Shown here: piece by piece, positions 17,248-25,004 of the stretch
How positions within the stretch are numbered: position 1 is the first letter of the stretch
Layout: every line of letters begins with the position of its first letter
DNA from: Spirosoma sp. SC4-14
Lineage (GTDB): Bacteria > Bacteroidota > Bacteroidia > Cytophagales > Spirosomataceae
Assembly: GCF_037201965.1 (NCBI RefSeq)
Contig: NZ_CP147518.1
Span: 4,643,001 to 4,707,000 of the forward strand
Length of the DNA stretch: 64,000 nt
Direction: 5' to 3'
Translations under genes and position numbers: made by a program
Notes under the pieces: model-generated
Databases searched by the model: none
Told to the model about the DNA's origin: nothing
Seen by the model: the letters and a program-made list of their open reading frames with translations, nothing else

Positions 17248-19872
17248 CTAGTCGAGCCGGAATACGTTTCTGACAAGCCGGACAAGCACGATTGGCACAA
17301 CTCCCGACAGAATCAGGAGCAGCAGCGCCTGCGCATCGAAGGGCTGGATAGCCAGTGCTTTCCGAAACAGCGGCACAGCATAAGTAAGCACCATCAGCCC
17401 GACACACAACAGTAACGCCAGCCAGATATAGCGGTTTCGGGTTATTTCATTGACCAGCAGCGAAGCGTTGCGCCCCGAATACAGGTTAAATACGTGCAGC
17501 AACTGCGCCCAGCAAAGCGCGTAGAAGGTTAACGTTCTGCTCGCCGATTCGCTATAATGCCACACCCAGCGGGCGTAGGCATAGGTACCCAACACGGCTA
17601 CGGTGATCGCAATAGCGTACAGAACAATCCGTTGCCAGTCGGCCCGATTCAGCAGTGGGCTCTTCGGGTCGCGCGGAGGCTGCTGCATCAGAACACCATT
17701 TTCGCGACCAACGCCCAGCGCCAGTGCCGGGAATACATCCGTAACAATATTGACAAACAGAATCTGCAACGGCAACAGAGGATTGCCCAGACCCACTACC
17801 CCCGCCACGGCCACCACAAAAATTTCGCTCAGGTTACAGGACAGCAGAAAAACGACGAACTTTCGGATATTCTCGAAAATAACCCGCCCCTGCCCTATAG
17901 CCCGCACAATCGACGCAAAGGAGTCATCCTTCAGAATCAGGTCGGCGGCTTCGGCGGCTACCTGAGTTCCCCGTAGTCCCATGGCAATACCAATATCGGC
18001 CTTTTTCAGGGCGGGCGCATCATTGACGCCATCGCCGGTCATGCCAACAATATTTCCATGCTGCTGGTAGAAATCGATCAGGGCCAGTTTCTGAGCCGGG
18101 CTAACCCGCGCAAAGACCCGGCATTGAAGCAGTTTCGCCCGATCGCTTTCGGTGAGTTGGTCCAGTGGCCGAAGTTCGTTCCCGGTCATGACCAGAGCCT
18201 CATTGGCCCGCACAAGTTTCACCTGCCGGGCAATGGTGAGTGCCGTAGCCGGATGGTCGCCGGTAACCATAATGACCCGTATACCGGCTTTTCGACACGC
18301 TTCCAGCGCCGACGTAACCGGTAGCCGGGGTGGGTCCAGAAAACCGATCAGCCCGGCATAGACCAGGTCGGCATCCGCAAAGGTAGCCTCATCGGGTTGG
18401 TCGTTCAGTTCCTTATAGGCGAAAGCCAGTGTACGAAGACCGCTTTGTGCCATCTGGCTGGCCCGCAGGTTCTGCCGGTCCCGCTGCTCATCGGTCAGTG
18501 CCGGACAACGCGCCATCACTTCTTCAATAGCGCCTTTCACCGCAACGAGGTAGGTTGTCGGACGTTGGTGGAGAGTCGCCATCAGCCGCGTATCGGCGCT
18601 GAATGCCTGCTCGGCCAGCCGCCGATAATCGGTGCGCAAGGTAGTAGGGTGGTTTCCTGCACGGATAGCGAATTTCAGCAACGCGACTTCAATGGGGTCA
18701 CCAATTTCCCGAAACGACTCGCCCTCACCCCCTACCTCAGCATTATTGCACAATACCCCCAGCACCAGGAGCCGATCCAGTTCAGTCGATTTCGGGATAG
18801 TCGTACTGGAGGTGTTTGCCGGATTCAGCTCCAGATACACATCCTGCTCTGGACCCGGCAATTGCAGGCTGAATACGTCGATCCGGTTTTCGGTCAGCGT
18901 TCCGGTTTTGTCGGTAAAGATCACATTGGTTCCACCCAGCGTTTCAACAGCCGCCAGCCGTTTCACCAGCACTTTTTTCTGAGCGAGCCGCATCATTCCA
19001 TAGGCCAGGGCAATTGTTGCCACAACAGCCATTCCCTCCGGTATGGCTGCAATAGCCAGCGCAACCGATGTTTCGATCAGTTGCACAACGGCCTGCCCAC
19101 GCACTAACCCGGCAATTACAAACAGCACCGATAAGGCCAGCGTGATAACGATAAGCACCCGGGACAAGCCGTCGAGTTTTTTTTCCAGCGGTGTTGCACT
19201 GCGTTCGGCCCCTTCAACGAGTTGACTGATCCTGCCCAGTTCTGTCTGGCTACCAATGGCCACAACAAGAGCCCGGCCAGTGCCTGCCGTAATGGCTGTT
19301 CCTTTAAACAATTGATTATGTTTTTCGGCTAATGGGGCCTCCGTTGGGGTTGGCGCTGTTGTTTTGGCAACGGGCAATGACTCGCCGGTCAGCGTCGATT
19401 CGTCGACTTCAAGTTGATGGACCTCTATCAGTCTGGCATCGGCCATAACCAGATCGCCCGCTTCGACCAGGAGCAGATCGCCAACCGTAATCGCTTCTGA
19501 CGAAATTTCCTGTACCTGCCCCGCGCGCATGACCCGCGCCGGGGCCGTATCCAACTGGCGTAGTGCCTGCATCGACCGACTGGCATTCCATTCCAATACA
19601 AACCCCGTCAGGGCATTGATTGCCAGTACGACCAGGATGGCCCAGCCTTCCAGCGAATCGTTGAGCACAAACGACAAACCGGCGGCCAGTGCCAGTATGG
19701 CAACGATGAGGCTCCTGAACTGACGAAAAAAGACGGCAAACCAGCTTTCGGGCTTAGTAGCGTCGAGGGCATTAGGACCGTAGTAGATCAAACGCTGCCG
19801 GGCTTCGGCAGCCGAAAGTCCTGTAGCCGGGTCGGTGGCTGGCAGTAATGAATCCGTAGTGTGTGGCGGCAT
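17248..19872 (-). CDS. P-type cation ATPase, Ca2+-pump (P2A) type
   Basis: 874 residues with the complete P2 layout: N-terminal cation-ATPase domain, actuator TGES at about 162-165, phosphorylation site DKTGTLT with Asp321, hinge TGDGVNDAPALKKADIGIAMG, and about ten membrane helices. Helix 4 has AIPEG and helix 6 has FVNIVTDVFPALALG, where Asn and Asp correspond to calcium ligands of SERCA-like pumps, so Ca2+ export is the best guess; Mn2+ or Na+ transport is not excluded. It is flanked by universal stress genes on both sides and shares a 258-bp divergent promoter region with one of them. Confidence 0.9.
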   Translation of the reverse strand: MPPHTTDSLLPATDPATGLSAAEARQRLIYYGPNALDATKPESWFAVFFRQFRSLIVAILALAAGLSFVLNDSLEGWAILVVLAINALTGFVLEWNASRSMQALRQLDTAPARVMRAGQVQEISSEAITVGDLLLVEAGDLVMADARLIEVHQLEVDESTLTGESLPVAKTTAPTPTEAPLAEKHNQLFKGTAITAGTGRALVVAIGSQTELGRISQLVEGAERSATPLEKKLDGLSRVLIVITLALSVLFVIAGLVRGQAVVQLIETSVALAIAAIPEGMAVVATIALAYGMMRLAQKKVLVKRLAAVETLGGTNVIFTDKTGTLTENRIDVFSLQLPGPEQDVYLELNPANTSSTTIPKSTELDRLLVLGVLCNNAEVGGEGESFREIGDPIEVALLKFAIRAGNHPTTLRTDYRRLAEQAFSADTRLMATLHQRPTTYLVAVKGAIEEVMARCPALTDEQRDRQNLRASQMAQSGLRTLAFAYKELNDQPDEATFADADLVYAGLIGFLDPPRLPVTSALEACRKAGIRVIMVTGDHPATALTIARQVKLVRANEALVMTGNELRPLDQLTESDRAKLLQCRVFARVSPAQKLALIDFYQQHGNIVGMTGDGVNDAPALKKADIGIAMGLRGTQVAAEAADLILKDDSFASIVRAIGQGRVIFENIRKFVVFLLSCNLSEIFVVAVAGVVGLGNPLLPLQILFVNIVTDVFPALALGVGRENGVLMQQPPRDPKSPLLNRADWQRIVLYAIAITVAVLGTYAYARWVWHYSESASRTLTFYALCWAQLLHVFNLYSGRNASLLVNEITRNRYIWLALLLCVGLMVLTYAVPLFRKALAIQPFDAQALLLLILSGVVPIVLVRLVRNVFRLD

Positions 19873-20010
19873 CAGACCAGCGTGTTAATACCTGTTGAGC
19901 AGAAGCTACAAAGGTGCACAATTTGCTTTAATCCTTTTTTAATCTTCATCTTAAAATCACAACTGAATTCAATCAGACAAGTTGCTGACAGCCGTCATAC
20001 CCTGCGCCCC

Positions 20011-20042
20011 GTCTATCGATAAACTTTGTTCTGTCGATAGAC
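20011..20042. promoter_or_regulatory. Inverted repeat in the divergent ATPase/Usp promoter region
   Basis: Perfect 9-bp dyad GTCTATCGA (20011-20019) / TCGATAGAC (20034-20042) with a 14-nt spacer, located 139 bases upstream of the ATPase start and 89 bases upstream of the Usp start. No T-run, so an operator for a dimeric regulator is more likely than a terminator. The half-site TCGATAGAC also occurs once near 17094. Confidence 0.5.
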
Positions 20043-20130
20043 GTCACGTACTGGATGCGGGTTACTGGCGATTAGACTTAACAAGCCCTGCCCACTCATC
20101 CATTCCTAACAGCCAACACCCAAACAACTT

Positions 20131-21000
20131 ATGAAAAAGGTACTTGTTCTGACCGACTTTTCGGAAGCCTCACACAATGCGCTTCGGTTCACCCGAAGTC
20201 TGTTTGCCGATACAGACACTGATTTTCATCTGCTGTGTGTCTACCCTATTGAGCCCGACGGGTTTTATGGGCAAAAACATGTTAAAGAAACCGCCTGCAC
20301 GGCCTTCACCGATTCGTTGCAGGAACTGGCTCAAACTATGCGCACGCAGCCCGTTTTGGCTACGCATACCTTTCGCTCAACTGCGTTGCCCGGCACCCTG
20401 CTCGATGCCGTACAATCGGTGCTGGACGAAGATGCTTTTGACCTTGTGGTGCTGGGTTCAAAAAAAGAAGGAACAAACGTTCTGTTTGGCAATAGTGCCA
20501 CAACGCTGGTTCGGCAATTACAAACCAATGTCCTGATTGTTCCGAGTGATTCTGTGCCGCAACCGGTTCGGCATATTGTGCTGGCGGCCGATGTGCGAAA
20601 CCAGAAAGGCTGCAACCTGCTGGCTCCCGTGAAGGATATGGTGATTCAGAAAGAGGCTGAGCTAACGCTGCTGATGATCGATACTCCCGGCCGGAAGAAT
20701 GTTCACCCCGAGCGCGAAACCTGCCTGCGGCAATACCTTACGCCCGTCATTCCGACGGTAGCGCGTATACAGGCTCCCAATGTCCGACAGGGAATCGACA
20801 CCTACCTCGACGGTCATGTGGTCGACCTGCTGGTAATGATTCCGCGGCACAAAGGCTGGACTGATATACTCACCGGATCGAGCGTGACCCGGTCTTTGGC
20901 CTTTGCACCACCGGTTCCCCTCTTAACCCTATACGACAACGGGCTGAGCGATCAGGCGCATACGATGAGCGATCTGTCCAATCTGGACTATGCCCTATAG
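20131..21000 (+). CDS. Tandem-domain universal stress protein
   Basis: 289 residues, two Usp domains (KKVLVLTDFSEASHNALRF at the start; second from about residue 150, HIVLAADVRNQKG). In domain 1 the expected ATP-binding loop reads LGSKKEGTNVLFGNSATTLV, where the glycines are only partly kept, so nucleotide binding is doubtful. It leads a three-gene run with gaps of 21 and 12 bases, so it is probably the first gene of an operon divergent from the P-ATPase. Confidence 0.92.
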   Translation: MKKVLVLTDFSEASHNALRFTRSLFADTDTDFHLLCVYPIEPDGFYGQKHVKETACTAFTDSLQELAQTMRTQPVLATHTFRSTALPGTLLDAVQSVLDEDAFDLVVLGSKKEGTNVLFGNSATTLVRQLQTNVLIVPSDSVPQPVRHIVLAADVRNQKGCNLLAPVKDMVIQKEAELTLLMIDTPGRKNVHPERETCLRQYLTPVIPTVARIQAPNVRQGIDTYLDGHVVDLLVMIPRHKGWTDILTGSSVTRSLAFAPPVPLLTLYDNGLSDQAHTMSDLSNLDYAL

Positions 21001-21021
21001 CCACCCTAACCACACAGCACT

Positions 21022-21900
21022 ATGTATAAGATCCTGCTTTTGACTGATTTTTCGGCAGCTTCCCGCCACGCGATCGCCTTTACCCAGGCGCTTTTTGCCG
21101 ATACTGCCGCTACTTTCTGCCTGCTCAATACCTATCTGGTCGAGCCAGAAATCGATTACAGCAGTGTTATGCTGCTGGAAGAAAGACGGCGAGCCATAGA
21201 AGCTGGTATGCAAACCTTCAGGCAATCGATTACGCAACAGCCCGAACCAGAATATCATACCTATACGACTAAAGTAATGCTGGGCGATCCGGTTGGTGCA
21301 GTCAGGCAATTGCTGAGCGAAGAGTTCTTCAATCTGGTTGTGCTGGGAGCCAGCGGGTCGGGCAACAGCCAGCTTTTTGGCAGTGTGGCAACGGGTCTGG
21401 TCAGACAGGCAACCACCAATGTGCTCGTGGTGCCCGCCACAGCGCCAATCCGCCCCCTAGAACACGCTGTGCTGGCTACCGATTATACCTCTGTCAACAA
21501 TAGAGAGTCGTTGACGATCCTGACCGATCTGCTCAGCCGGAAAGCGGCTGAGCTAACCCTGCTGACCATCGAAAACACCGACCATCCGGAAACGCTGGCC
21601 TCCGAACCGAATCGGCAGTATGTACTCAGCGCCTTCGAGAACATCCCCTCCGAGACCTACACCATTCATGACACCGATGTGTTACATGGCATTCAGGATT
21701 ACCTTGCCGTTCATACCGTCGACCTGCTGGCAATGTTACCGCATCATACGAGTTTCATGGATGTGATTTTCAACCGGAGCCTTAGTCGGGCTGTAGCCTA
21801 TCGACCAACCGTACCGCTGCTAACGCTTTACGACGCTCCGGCTGCGTCGGCATCTGACGATTCAGCCGCCAATCGAGTTCCCTTTACCACCTACCTATAA
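21022..21900 (+). CDS. Tandem-domain universal stress protein
   Basis: 292 residues, closely related in plan to the preceding gene: KILLLTDFSAASRHAIAF, then LGASGSGNSQLFGSVATGLV which fits the Usp ATP-binding signature, then a second degenerate domain starting HAVLATDYTSV. Retention of the ATP loop here but not in its neighbour suggests the paralogues have divided roles. Middle gene of the putative operon. Confidence 0.92.
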   Translation: MYKILLLTDFSAASRHAIAFTQALFADTAATFCLLNTYLVEPEIDYSSVMLLEERRRAIEAGMQTFRQSITQQPEPEYHTYTTKVMLGDPVGAVRQLLSEEFFNLVVLGASGSGNSQLFGSVATGLVRQATTNVLVVPATAPIRPLEHAVLATDYTSVNNRESLTILTDLLSRKAAELTLLTIENTDHPETLASEPNRQYVLSAFENIPSETYTIHDTDVLHGIQDYLAVHTVDLLAMLPHHTSFMDVIFNRSLSRAVAYRPTVPLLTLYDAPAASASDDSAANRVPFTTYL

Positions 21901-21912
21901 CTCCTTACTACG

Positions 21913-22308
21913 ATGACAACTGAAAAATATCGTCAGCTTACCGACGTTCATCTGTTGCACCGCATCTGGCATAGCGAGCTGGAATTAGCCCTTCAGGAAG
22001 TCAATTTCTGGGAAGACCTGCTTGGTACGCTCAACGAAAACCTTGATCCTAACCAGCGGGCCATCGAAAACTGGCAACATGAAATCGGTCAGCTCCACCA
22101 TTTCCGGCGGCTGACCAAACGGCTGATGGAAGAAATCGATGGGGTCGAAAAAGAGGTTGCCATGAGCGTTCGCACCGACCACGTCCTCGATGCCGACACC
22201 CGGCTCGATCATCAGTATCTACGCGAAGAAATGGATAGTTTTCATGCCGATTTCCGGGCGTTCAAAAATGAGATACGACGGTATACGGTTGCAACCCCTA
22301 CGTTCTGA
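21913..22308 (+). CDS. Small helical protein in the Usp operon, unknown function
   Basis: 131 residues, no membrane segment or signal, rich in Glu, Leu, His and Arg, and predicted by eye to be long amphipathic helices (LHRIWHSELELALQEVNFWEDLL; QLHHFRRLTKRLMEEIDGVEKEV; LREEMDSFHADFRAFKNEI). Possibly a coiled coil. Starts 12 bases after the Usp stop and ends before a clear terminator, so it is the last gene of that operon. I recognise no named family. Confidence 0.75.
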   Translation: MTTEKYRQLTDVHLLHRIWHSELELALQEVNFWEDLLGTLNENLDPNQRAIENWQHEIGQLHHFRRLTKRLMEEIDGVEKEVAMSVRTDHVLDADTRLDHQYLREEMDSFHADFRAFKNEIRRYTVATPTF

Positions 22309-22334
22309 TTGCCTGATATAGCCCTTGTTAATGA

Positions 22335-22368
22335 AAAATCTGATCGCTGCTTAGAGCGATCAGATTTT
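22335..22368 (+). terminator. Hairpin terminator after the Usp operon
   Basis: Perfect 14-bp stem AAAATCTGATCGCT (22335-22348) / AGCGATCAGATTTT (22355-22368), 6-nt loop. The T-run is the end of the right arm. It ends four bases before the terminal repeat of the IS3 copy. Confidence 0.85.
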
Positions 22369-22484
22369 GTATGGACTGGCAATAGTATAGTGGAGATTTT
22401 CTAAGCAGCCATTGAGGAAGTGAAAAAATAAGATTCCTGTTCACAGGGGGTGCGGTAGCCCAGCACCGAATGTTTCCGTCGACG

Positions 22485-22500
22485 CAGGGCGGCCTGTGCC
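22485..22500 (-). repeat. 16-nt hairpin insert k
   Basis: Minus strand GGCA-CAGG-CCGC-CCTG (tag-arm-loop-arm). Sits between TAC AAC and CGT CGA CGG; removing exactly 16 nt restores YNRRRKHS of OrfB. Confidence 0.9.
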
Positions 22501-22522
22501 GTTGTACCAACCTTCAATGTAC

Positions 22523-22538
22523 CGCTCAGGCAGCCCTG
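22523..22538 (+). repeat. 16-nt hairpin insert j (empty site known)
   Basis: Plus strand CGCT-CAGG-CAGC-CCTG, antisense to the IS. Removal restores FEYIEGWYN in OrfB. IS copy 2 reads TTTGAGTATA at the same place with no insert. Differs from insert k in 3 of 16 positions when both are read CAGGGC-first. Confidence 0.95.
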
Positions 22539-22594
22539 TCGAACGTAGCTAACCGGGCCGCTGCTCGTGTTTCAAAACGAGCATGGTTGACCAA

Positions 22595-22610
22595 CCGCAA
22601 CGGCGGACCG
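22595..22610 (-). repeat. 16-nt hairpin insert h
   Basis: Minus strand CGGT-CCGC-CGTT-GCGG. Removal restores KSELVNHARFE. The same unit is at the same place in IS copy 2 (48882-48897). Confidence 0.93.
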
Positions 22611-22631
22611 TTCGCTCTTGAGCGTCTTGAA

Positions 22632-22647
22632 TCAGATCGCCGAAGCG
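22632..22647 (-). repeat. 16-nt hairpin insert g
   Basis: Minus strand CGCT-TCGG-CGAT-CTGA; one base from the copy-2 version, whose arm is CCGA. Removal restores AESFFKTLKSE. Confidence 0.93.
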
Positions 22648-22674
22648 AAAGCTTTCGGCCACGGCATTGTCCCA

Positions 22675-22690
22675 TCGGACCGCCGACGCG
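22675..22690 (-). repeat. 16-nt hairpin insert f
   Basis: Minus strand CGCG-TCGG-CGGT-CCGA. Removal gives KGNCWDNAVAESFF, the standard IS3 sequence. Only the loop and right arm remain at the corresponding place in copy 2. Confidence 0.9.
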
Positions 22691-22701
22691 GCAGTTCCCT
22701 T

Positions 22702-22717
22702 TCGGCTGGTACGCCAG
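22702..22717 (+). repeat. 15-16-nt hairpin insert e
   Basis: Contains CTGG-TACG-CCAG. Fifteen bases must be removed to keep SMTGKGNC in frame, so the insert is in frame as found. Which strand carries the tag is unclear because the wider 6-bp stem GGCTGG/CCAGCC is symmetrical. Confidence 0.75.
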
Positions 22718-22798
22718 CCCGGTCATACTTTGTTCAACAGACCAGCCACTCAACTCATCTCGAAATTCGGTGCAGGCGTACTGAATCCCACGGTCTGA

Positions 22799-22814
22799 CC
22801 GGGTCACCGGAGCG
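22799..22814 (-). repeat. 16-nt hairpin insert c
   Basis: Minus strand CGCT-CCGG-TGAC-CCGG, placed inside the second catalytic motif: GTT CAT | insert | TCA GAC CGT restores VHSDRGIQY. Confidence 0.95.
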
Positions 22815-22950
22815 ATGAACGATAAGTTCACCATCTAGCGGCCTATTTTTCAGAGCCATTTGAAAAGCCGCAATGCTGGTATCAACGGCTTTTAACGTAT
22901 CACTCAACGCCCAGCCCACCACCTTCCTGTCAGCTAAATCTAAAATAGCC

Positions 22951-22966
22951 CGCTCCGGCGTACCGG
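22951..22966 (+). repeat. 15-16-nt hairpin insert b
   Basis: Plus strand CGCT-CCGG-CGTA-CCGG, antisense to the IS. Adds five residues (GTPER) between LT and AILDLADRK, so it is in frame as a 15-nt gain. Confidence 0.88.
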
Positions 22967-23062
22967 TCAAGTATAACCAGCCTTCGCCGGTCCGGATATA
23001 GGTAATATCAGACACCCACTTTTGACTAGGCTTGTCGGCTGAAAACTCTTAGTATGTCGCGC

Positions 23063-23078
23063 GGCTTCGGCCGGCCGA
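23063..23078 (+). repeat. 16-nt hairpin insert d
   Basis: Plus strand GGCT-TCGG-CCGG-CCGA, antisense to the IS; the core TCGGCCGGCCGA is a perfect palindrome. Removal restores EAQMERDIL of OrfA. Confidence 0.92.
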
Positions 23079-23268
23079 TCCATTTGAGCTTCTCTAAGCT
23101 CCCGCTGTAACCTTCTAATCTGTTGCTGCTCATCAGAAAGTGTAGCATTAGCAGGCTGGATTTGATCATTTTTTTGATGGCGTTGCCTCCATTTGCGGAT
23201 TCGACCAGGATCAATACCTAATTCACGAGCAGCATCCTGAATTGATCCTTTTGCATATAACAACTCGA

Positions 23269-23284
23269 CCGGTACGCCGGGGCG
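23269..23284 (-). repeat. 15-16-nt hairpin insert a
   Basis: Minus strand CGCC-CCGG-CGTA-CCGG, one base different from insert b but in the opposite orientation. In frame as a 15-nt gain encoding RPGVP in OrfA. Confidence 0.88.
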
Positions 23285-23317
23285 GGCCATTCCCTTGAAG
23301 GCTTCGTCATACATACA

Positions 23318-23333
23318 TGGTCCGCCATTGCGG
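23318..23333 (+). repeat. 16-nt hairpin insert l
   Basis: Plus strand TGGT-CCGC-CATT-GCGG, just upstream of the OrfA start. Two bases from insert h. In non-coding DNA, so no frame test is possible. Confidence 0.75.
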
Positions 23334-23356
23334 TCGTTTAACCATATCAACTTGGA

Positions 23357-23372
23357 TCGGACTGCCGAAGCA
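23357..23372 (-). repeat. 16-nt hairpin insert m
   Basis: Minus strand TGCT-TCGG-CAGT-CCGA near the left IS end; matches the CGCT-TCGG-N4-CCGA subfamily. Non-coding, so judged by similarity only. Confidence 0.7.
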
Positions 23373-23605
23373 GTTAGTCCCCCAAATCTGCCTAAAAAAA
23401 GTCTCCAGTCAAATGTAGCAAGTTCAGGTTTTTGCTTTGTACAAACGACAGGCTTAGCGCTGTAAAAGGATTTTGACAGATCAGGATGATCATTGCTTTT
23501 CGTTAGTATTGCAGTCAACGAGCGCAAATTATATCGACAAAATTCCGGCGTCCGTGCATCTGAGAAGATATTAGCTTACTCAGACAAAATTTGTAGCTTG
23601 GGCCC

Positions 23606-24184
23606 ATGTTCGACCAACTCAAAAATAGCCTGGAGCGTCTGTTACCCCTTACCCGTGAGGAGTTTGTCTACTTCGTGACGTTGCTGACCCCACGCAAGCT
23701 GACCAAATACGAGCCGTTTCTGCGGGCTGGCGAGGTGTGCCGCGAGATTGCCTTCATCAATCAGGGGTGCCTTCGGTATTACTACCTCAAAGACGGTGAC
23801 GAGTTTAATGGCCAGTTTTTCTTTGAAGGCTCGTGGCTCGGCGAGTACCACAGCTTCCTGACGGGCCAGCCTGCCATACAATACATCGACGCCCTGGAAG
23901 ACTCCCAACTACTGGTGATGCAATACAACGATATGCAGAAACTGTACGACGAGATTCCCAAATTCGAGCGCTTCGGACGGAAACTGGCTGAAAATGTGGT
24001 CATCGGTTCGCAATACCGGACGGCCTCGCTGTTGTTTGATACGCCCGAAGAACGCTACCTCAAACTGATGCGTGAGCGCCCCAAAGTCATCGAGCGGATT
24101 CCACTGCATCACATTGCCTCCTATCTCGGCATCAAGCCTGAAAGTCTATCGCGTATCCGCAAACGGCTGGCCGATGGTCGGTAA
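23606..24184 (+). CDS. Crp/Fnr-family transcriptional regulator
   Basis: 192 residues: cyclic-nucleotide-binding-like beta-roll (KLTKYEPFLRAGEVCREIAFINQGCLRYYYLKDGDEFNGQFFFEGSW) and a C-terminal helix-turn-helix (IPLHHIASYLGIKPESLSRIRKRLA). The FINQGCLRYYY pattern is that of the Bacteroidota branch that usually lacks clear cAMP ligands, so the effector is unknown. It starts about 180 bases beyond the IS3 end and lies upstream of the beta-barrel and DUF4386 genes on the same strand, separated from them by 125 bases. Confidence 0.92.
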   Translation: MFDQLKNSLERLLPLTREEFVYFVTLLTPRKLTKYEPFLRAGEVCREIAFINQGCLRYYYLKDGDEFNGQFFFEGSWLGEYHSFLTGQPAIQYIDALEDSQLLVMQYNDMQKLYDEIPKFERFGRKLAENVVIGSQYRTASLLFDTPEERYLKLMRERPKVIERIPLHHIASYLGIKPESLSRIRKRLADGR

Positions 24185-24309
24185 ATTGTCTTTTCTTAAC
24201 TCAAATCAAGTAAGTAGCTGACGTACCTAACCAGAGTCAAGGCGGTCGGCTCAAGCCAGGGTGCAACTTTGTCACATAGTTCAATCACAAAAACTAACTG
24301 ACAAATTTC

Positions 24310-24972
24310 ATGAAAACGTCTCGTATTTTACTGCCGCTGGGCACCGCAGCTCTCTTCTCTCTGGCAACTACAGGTCGCGCTCAGAACACCGAACCAGCGC
24401 CAGCGAAACTGCCTATCTACGGCAACATTAGCATTGGCTACGGTAATACGTTCTTCTCCGGTACACTAGCCCAAAAGGAAACCCTTAACGACGGACGCGG
24501 CTTCGGGCGCAACCAGGGCAACACCCTGACGACCTGGTTCTACGTAGCTCCCGCCCGCTGGAAAGGGCTGGGCGTGGGCACGGGTATAAAAGGCTTTTTC
24601 GCGACGCCCAACAACGGGGGCAATGACGAAACCTATCTGTACAACTACTACCACGTGGGCGTTGGAGCGCGGTACTATCCACTCAGCCGGGTGTTCAATA
24701 AAGGCTTCAACGTGAAAAGCAGCTTCGGTATCGGGCAGATGACCGAAAAAATGAAGTACAACAAGACCCGCACCTACGACCATCAGTTTGCTATAGGAAC
24801 CACGCTGCTGGCGGGAGTGGGTTATTCGATTCCTGCCTTCAAAAAACGAGCGGCTGTCAACATTGACCTGGAATACGAAACTTCAAACCGGCGGGGCGAT
24901 GTAACGGGCGTTGGCGAAAACCAGCCTTTTCGCAACAGTCACGTCAGCCTGAATGTTGGTCTGGGTTTTTAA
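24310..24972 (+). CDS. Outer-membrane beta-barrel-like secreted protein
   Basis: 220 residues with a clear signal peptide (MKTSRILLPLGTAALFSLATTGRAQ). The mature part alternates aromatic and glycine residues in strand-like stretches (GNISIGYGNTFFSG, TTWFYVAPARWKGLGVGTGIKGFF, YHVGVGARYYPLSRVF, NSHVSLNVGLGF) and ends in Phe, as expected for a small outer-membrane barrel. No specific family is recognised. Thirty-two bases separate it from the DUF4386 gene. Confidence 0.78.
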   Translation: MKTSRILLPLGTAALFSLATTGRAQNTEPAPAKLPIYGNISIGYGNTFFSGTLAQKETLNDGRGFGRNQGNTLTTWFYVAPARWKGLGVGTGIKGFFATPNNGGNDETYLYNYYHVGVGARYYPLSRVFNKGFNVKSSFGIGQMTEKMKYNKTRTYDHQFAIGTTLLAGVGYSIPAFKKRAAVNIDLEYETSNRRGDVTGVGENQPFRNSHVSLNVGLGF

Positions 24973-25004
24973 CCGTTCCTTTCTCACGTCAAAACCCAAT
25001 AATT

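Larger units (their letters stand above)
22401..23060 (-). pseudogene. IS3 OrfB (DDE transposase), frame broken many times
   Basis: Once the small inserts are removed the minus strand reads continuously: KPSQKWVSDITYIRTGEGWLYLT, ILDLADRKVVGWALSDTLKAVD, LIVHSDRGIQYACTEFRDELSGW, KGNCWDNAVAESFFKTLKSELVNHARFETRAAARLATFEYIEGWYNRRRKHSVLGYRTP, ending at TAG. The catalytic Asp residues of SDITYI and HSDRG and the YNRRRKHSxLGY tail of IS3 OrfB are all identifiable. The N-terminal ~120 residues are deleted. As it stands it cannot make a transposase without skipping the inserts. Confidence 0.9.
23026..23314 (-). pseudogene. IS3 OrfA (helix-turn-helix) remnant
   Basis: Reads MYDEAFKGMA, then VELLYAKGSIQDAARELGIDPGRIRKWRQRHQKN and QQIRRLQRELREAQM, the typical OrfA helix-turn-helix followed by a leucine-rich coiled coil. 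A 15-nt insert adds RPGVP after MA without breaking the frame; a 16-nt insert after EAQM breaks it just before RDIL. Removing the latter gives EAQMERDIL and a stop after FSRQA. The start chosen is the ATG at the MYDEAFK motif usual for this IS group. Confidence 0.88.
22372..23426 (-). mobile_element. IS3-family element, copy 1, dead (deleted and riddled with 16-nt hairpin inserts)
   Basis: Bounded by imperfect ~30-bp terminal repeats: TGGACTGGCAATAGTATAG at the low end and, on the minus strand, TGAACTTGCTACATTTGACT at the high end, both leading into TGGAGA plus a T-rich run. Inside, on the minus strand, are recognisable IS3 OrfA (helix-turn-helix) and OrfB (DDE integrase) fragments. About 300-350 bases joining OrfA to OrfB are missing relative to the usual ~1.3-kb length. 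Twelve short hairpin insertions are present. No target duplication is visible. Confidence 0.9.
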
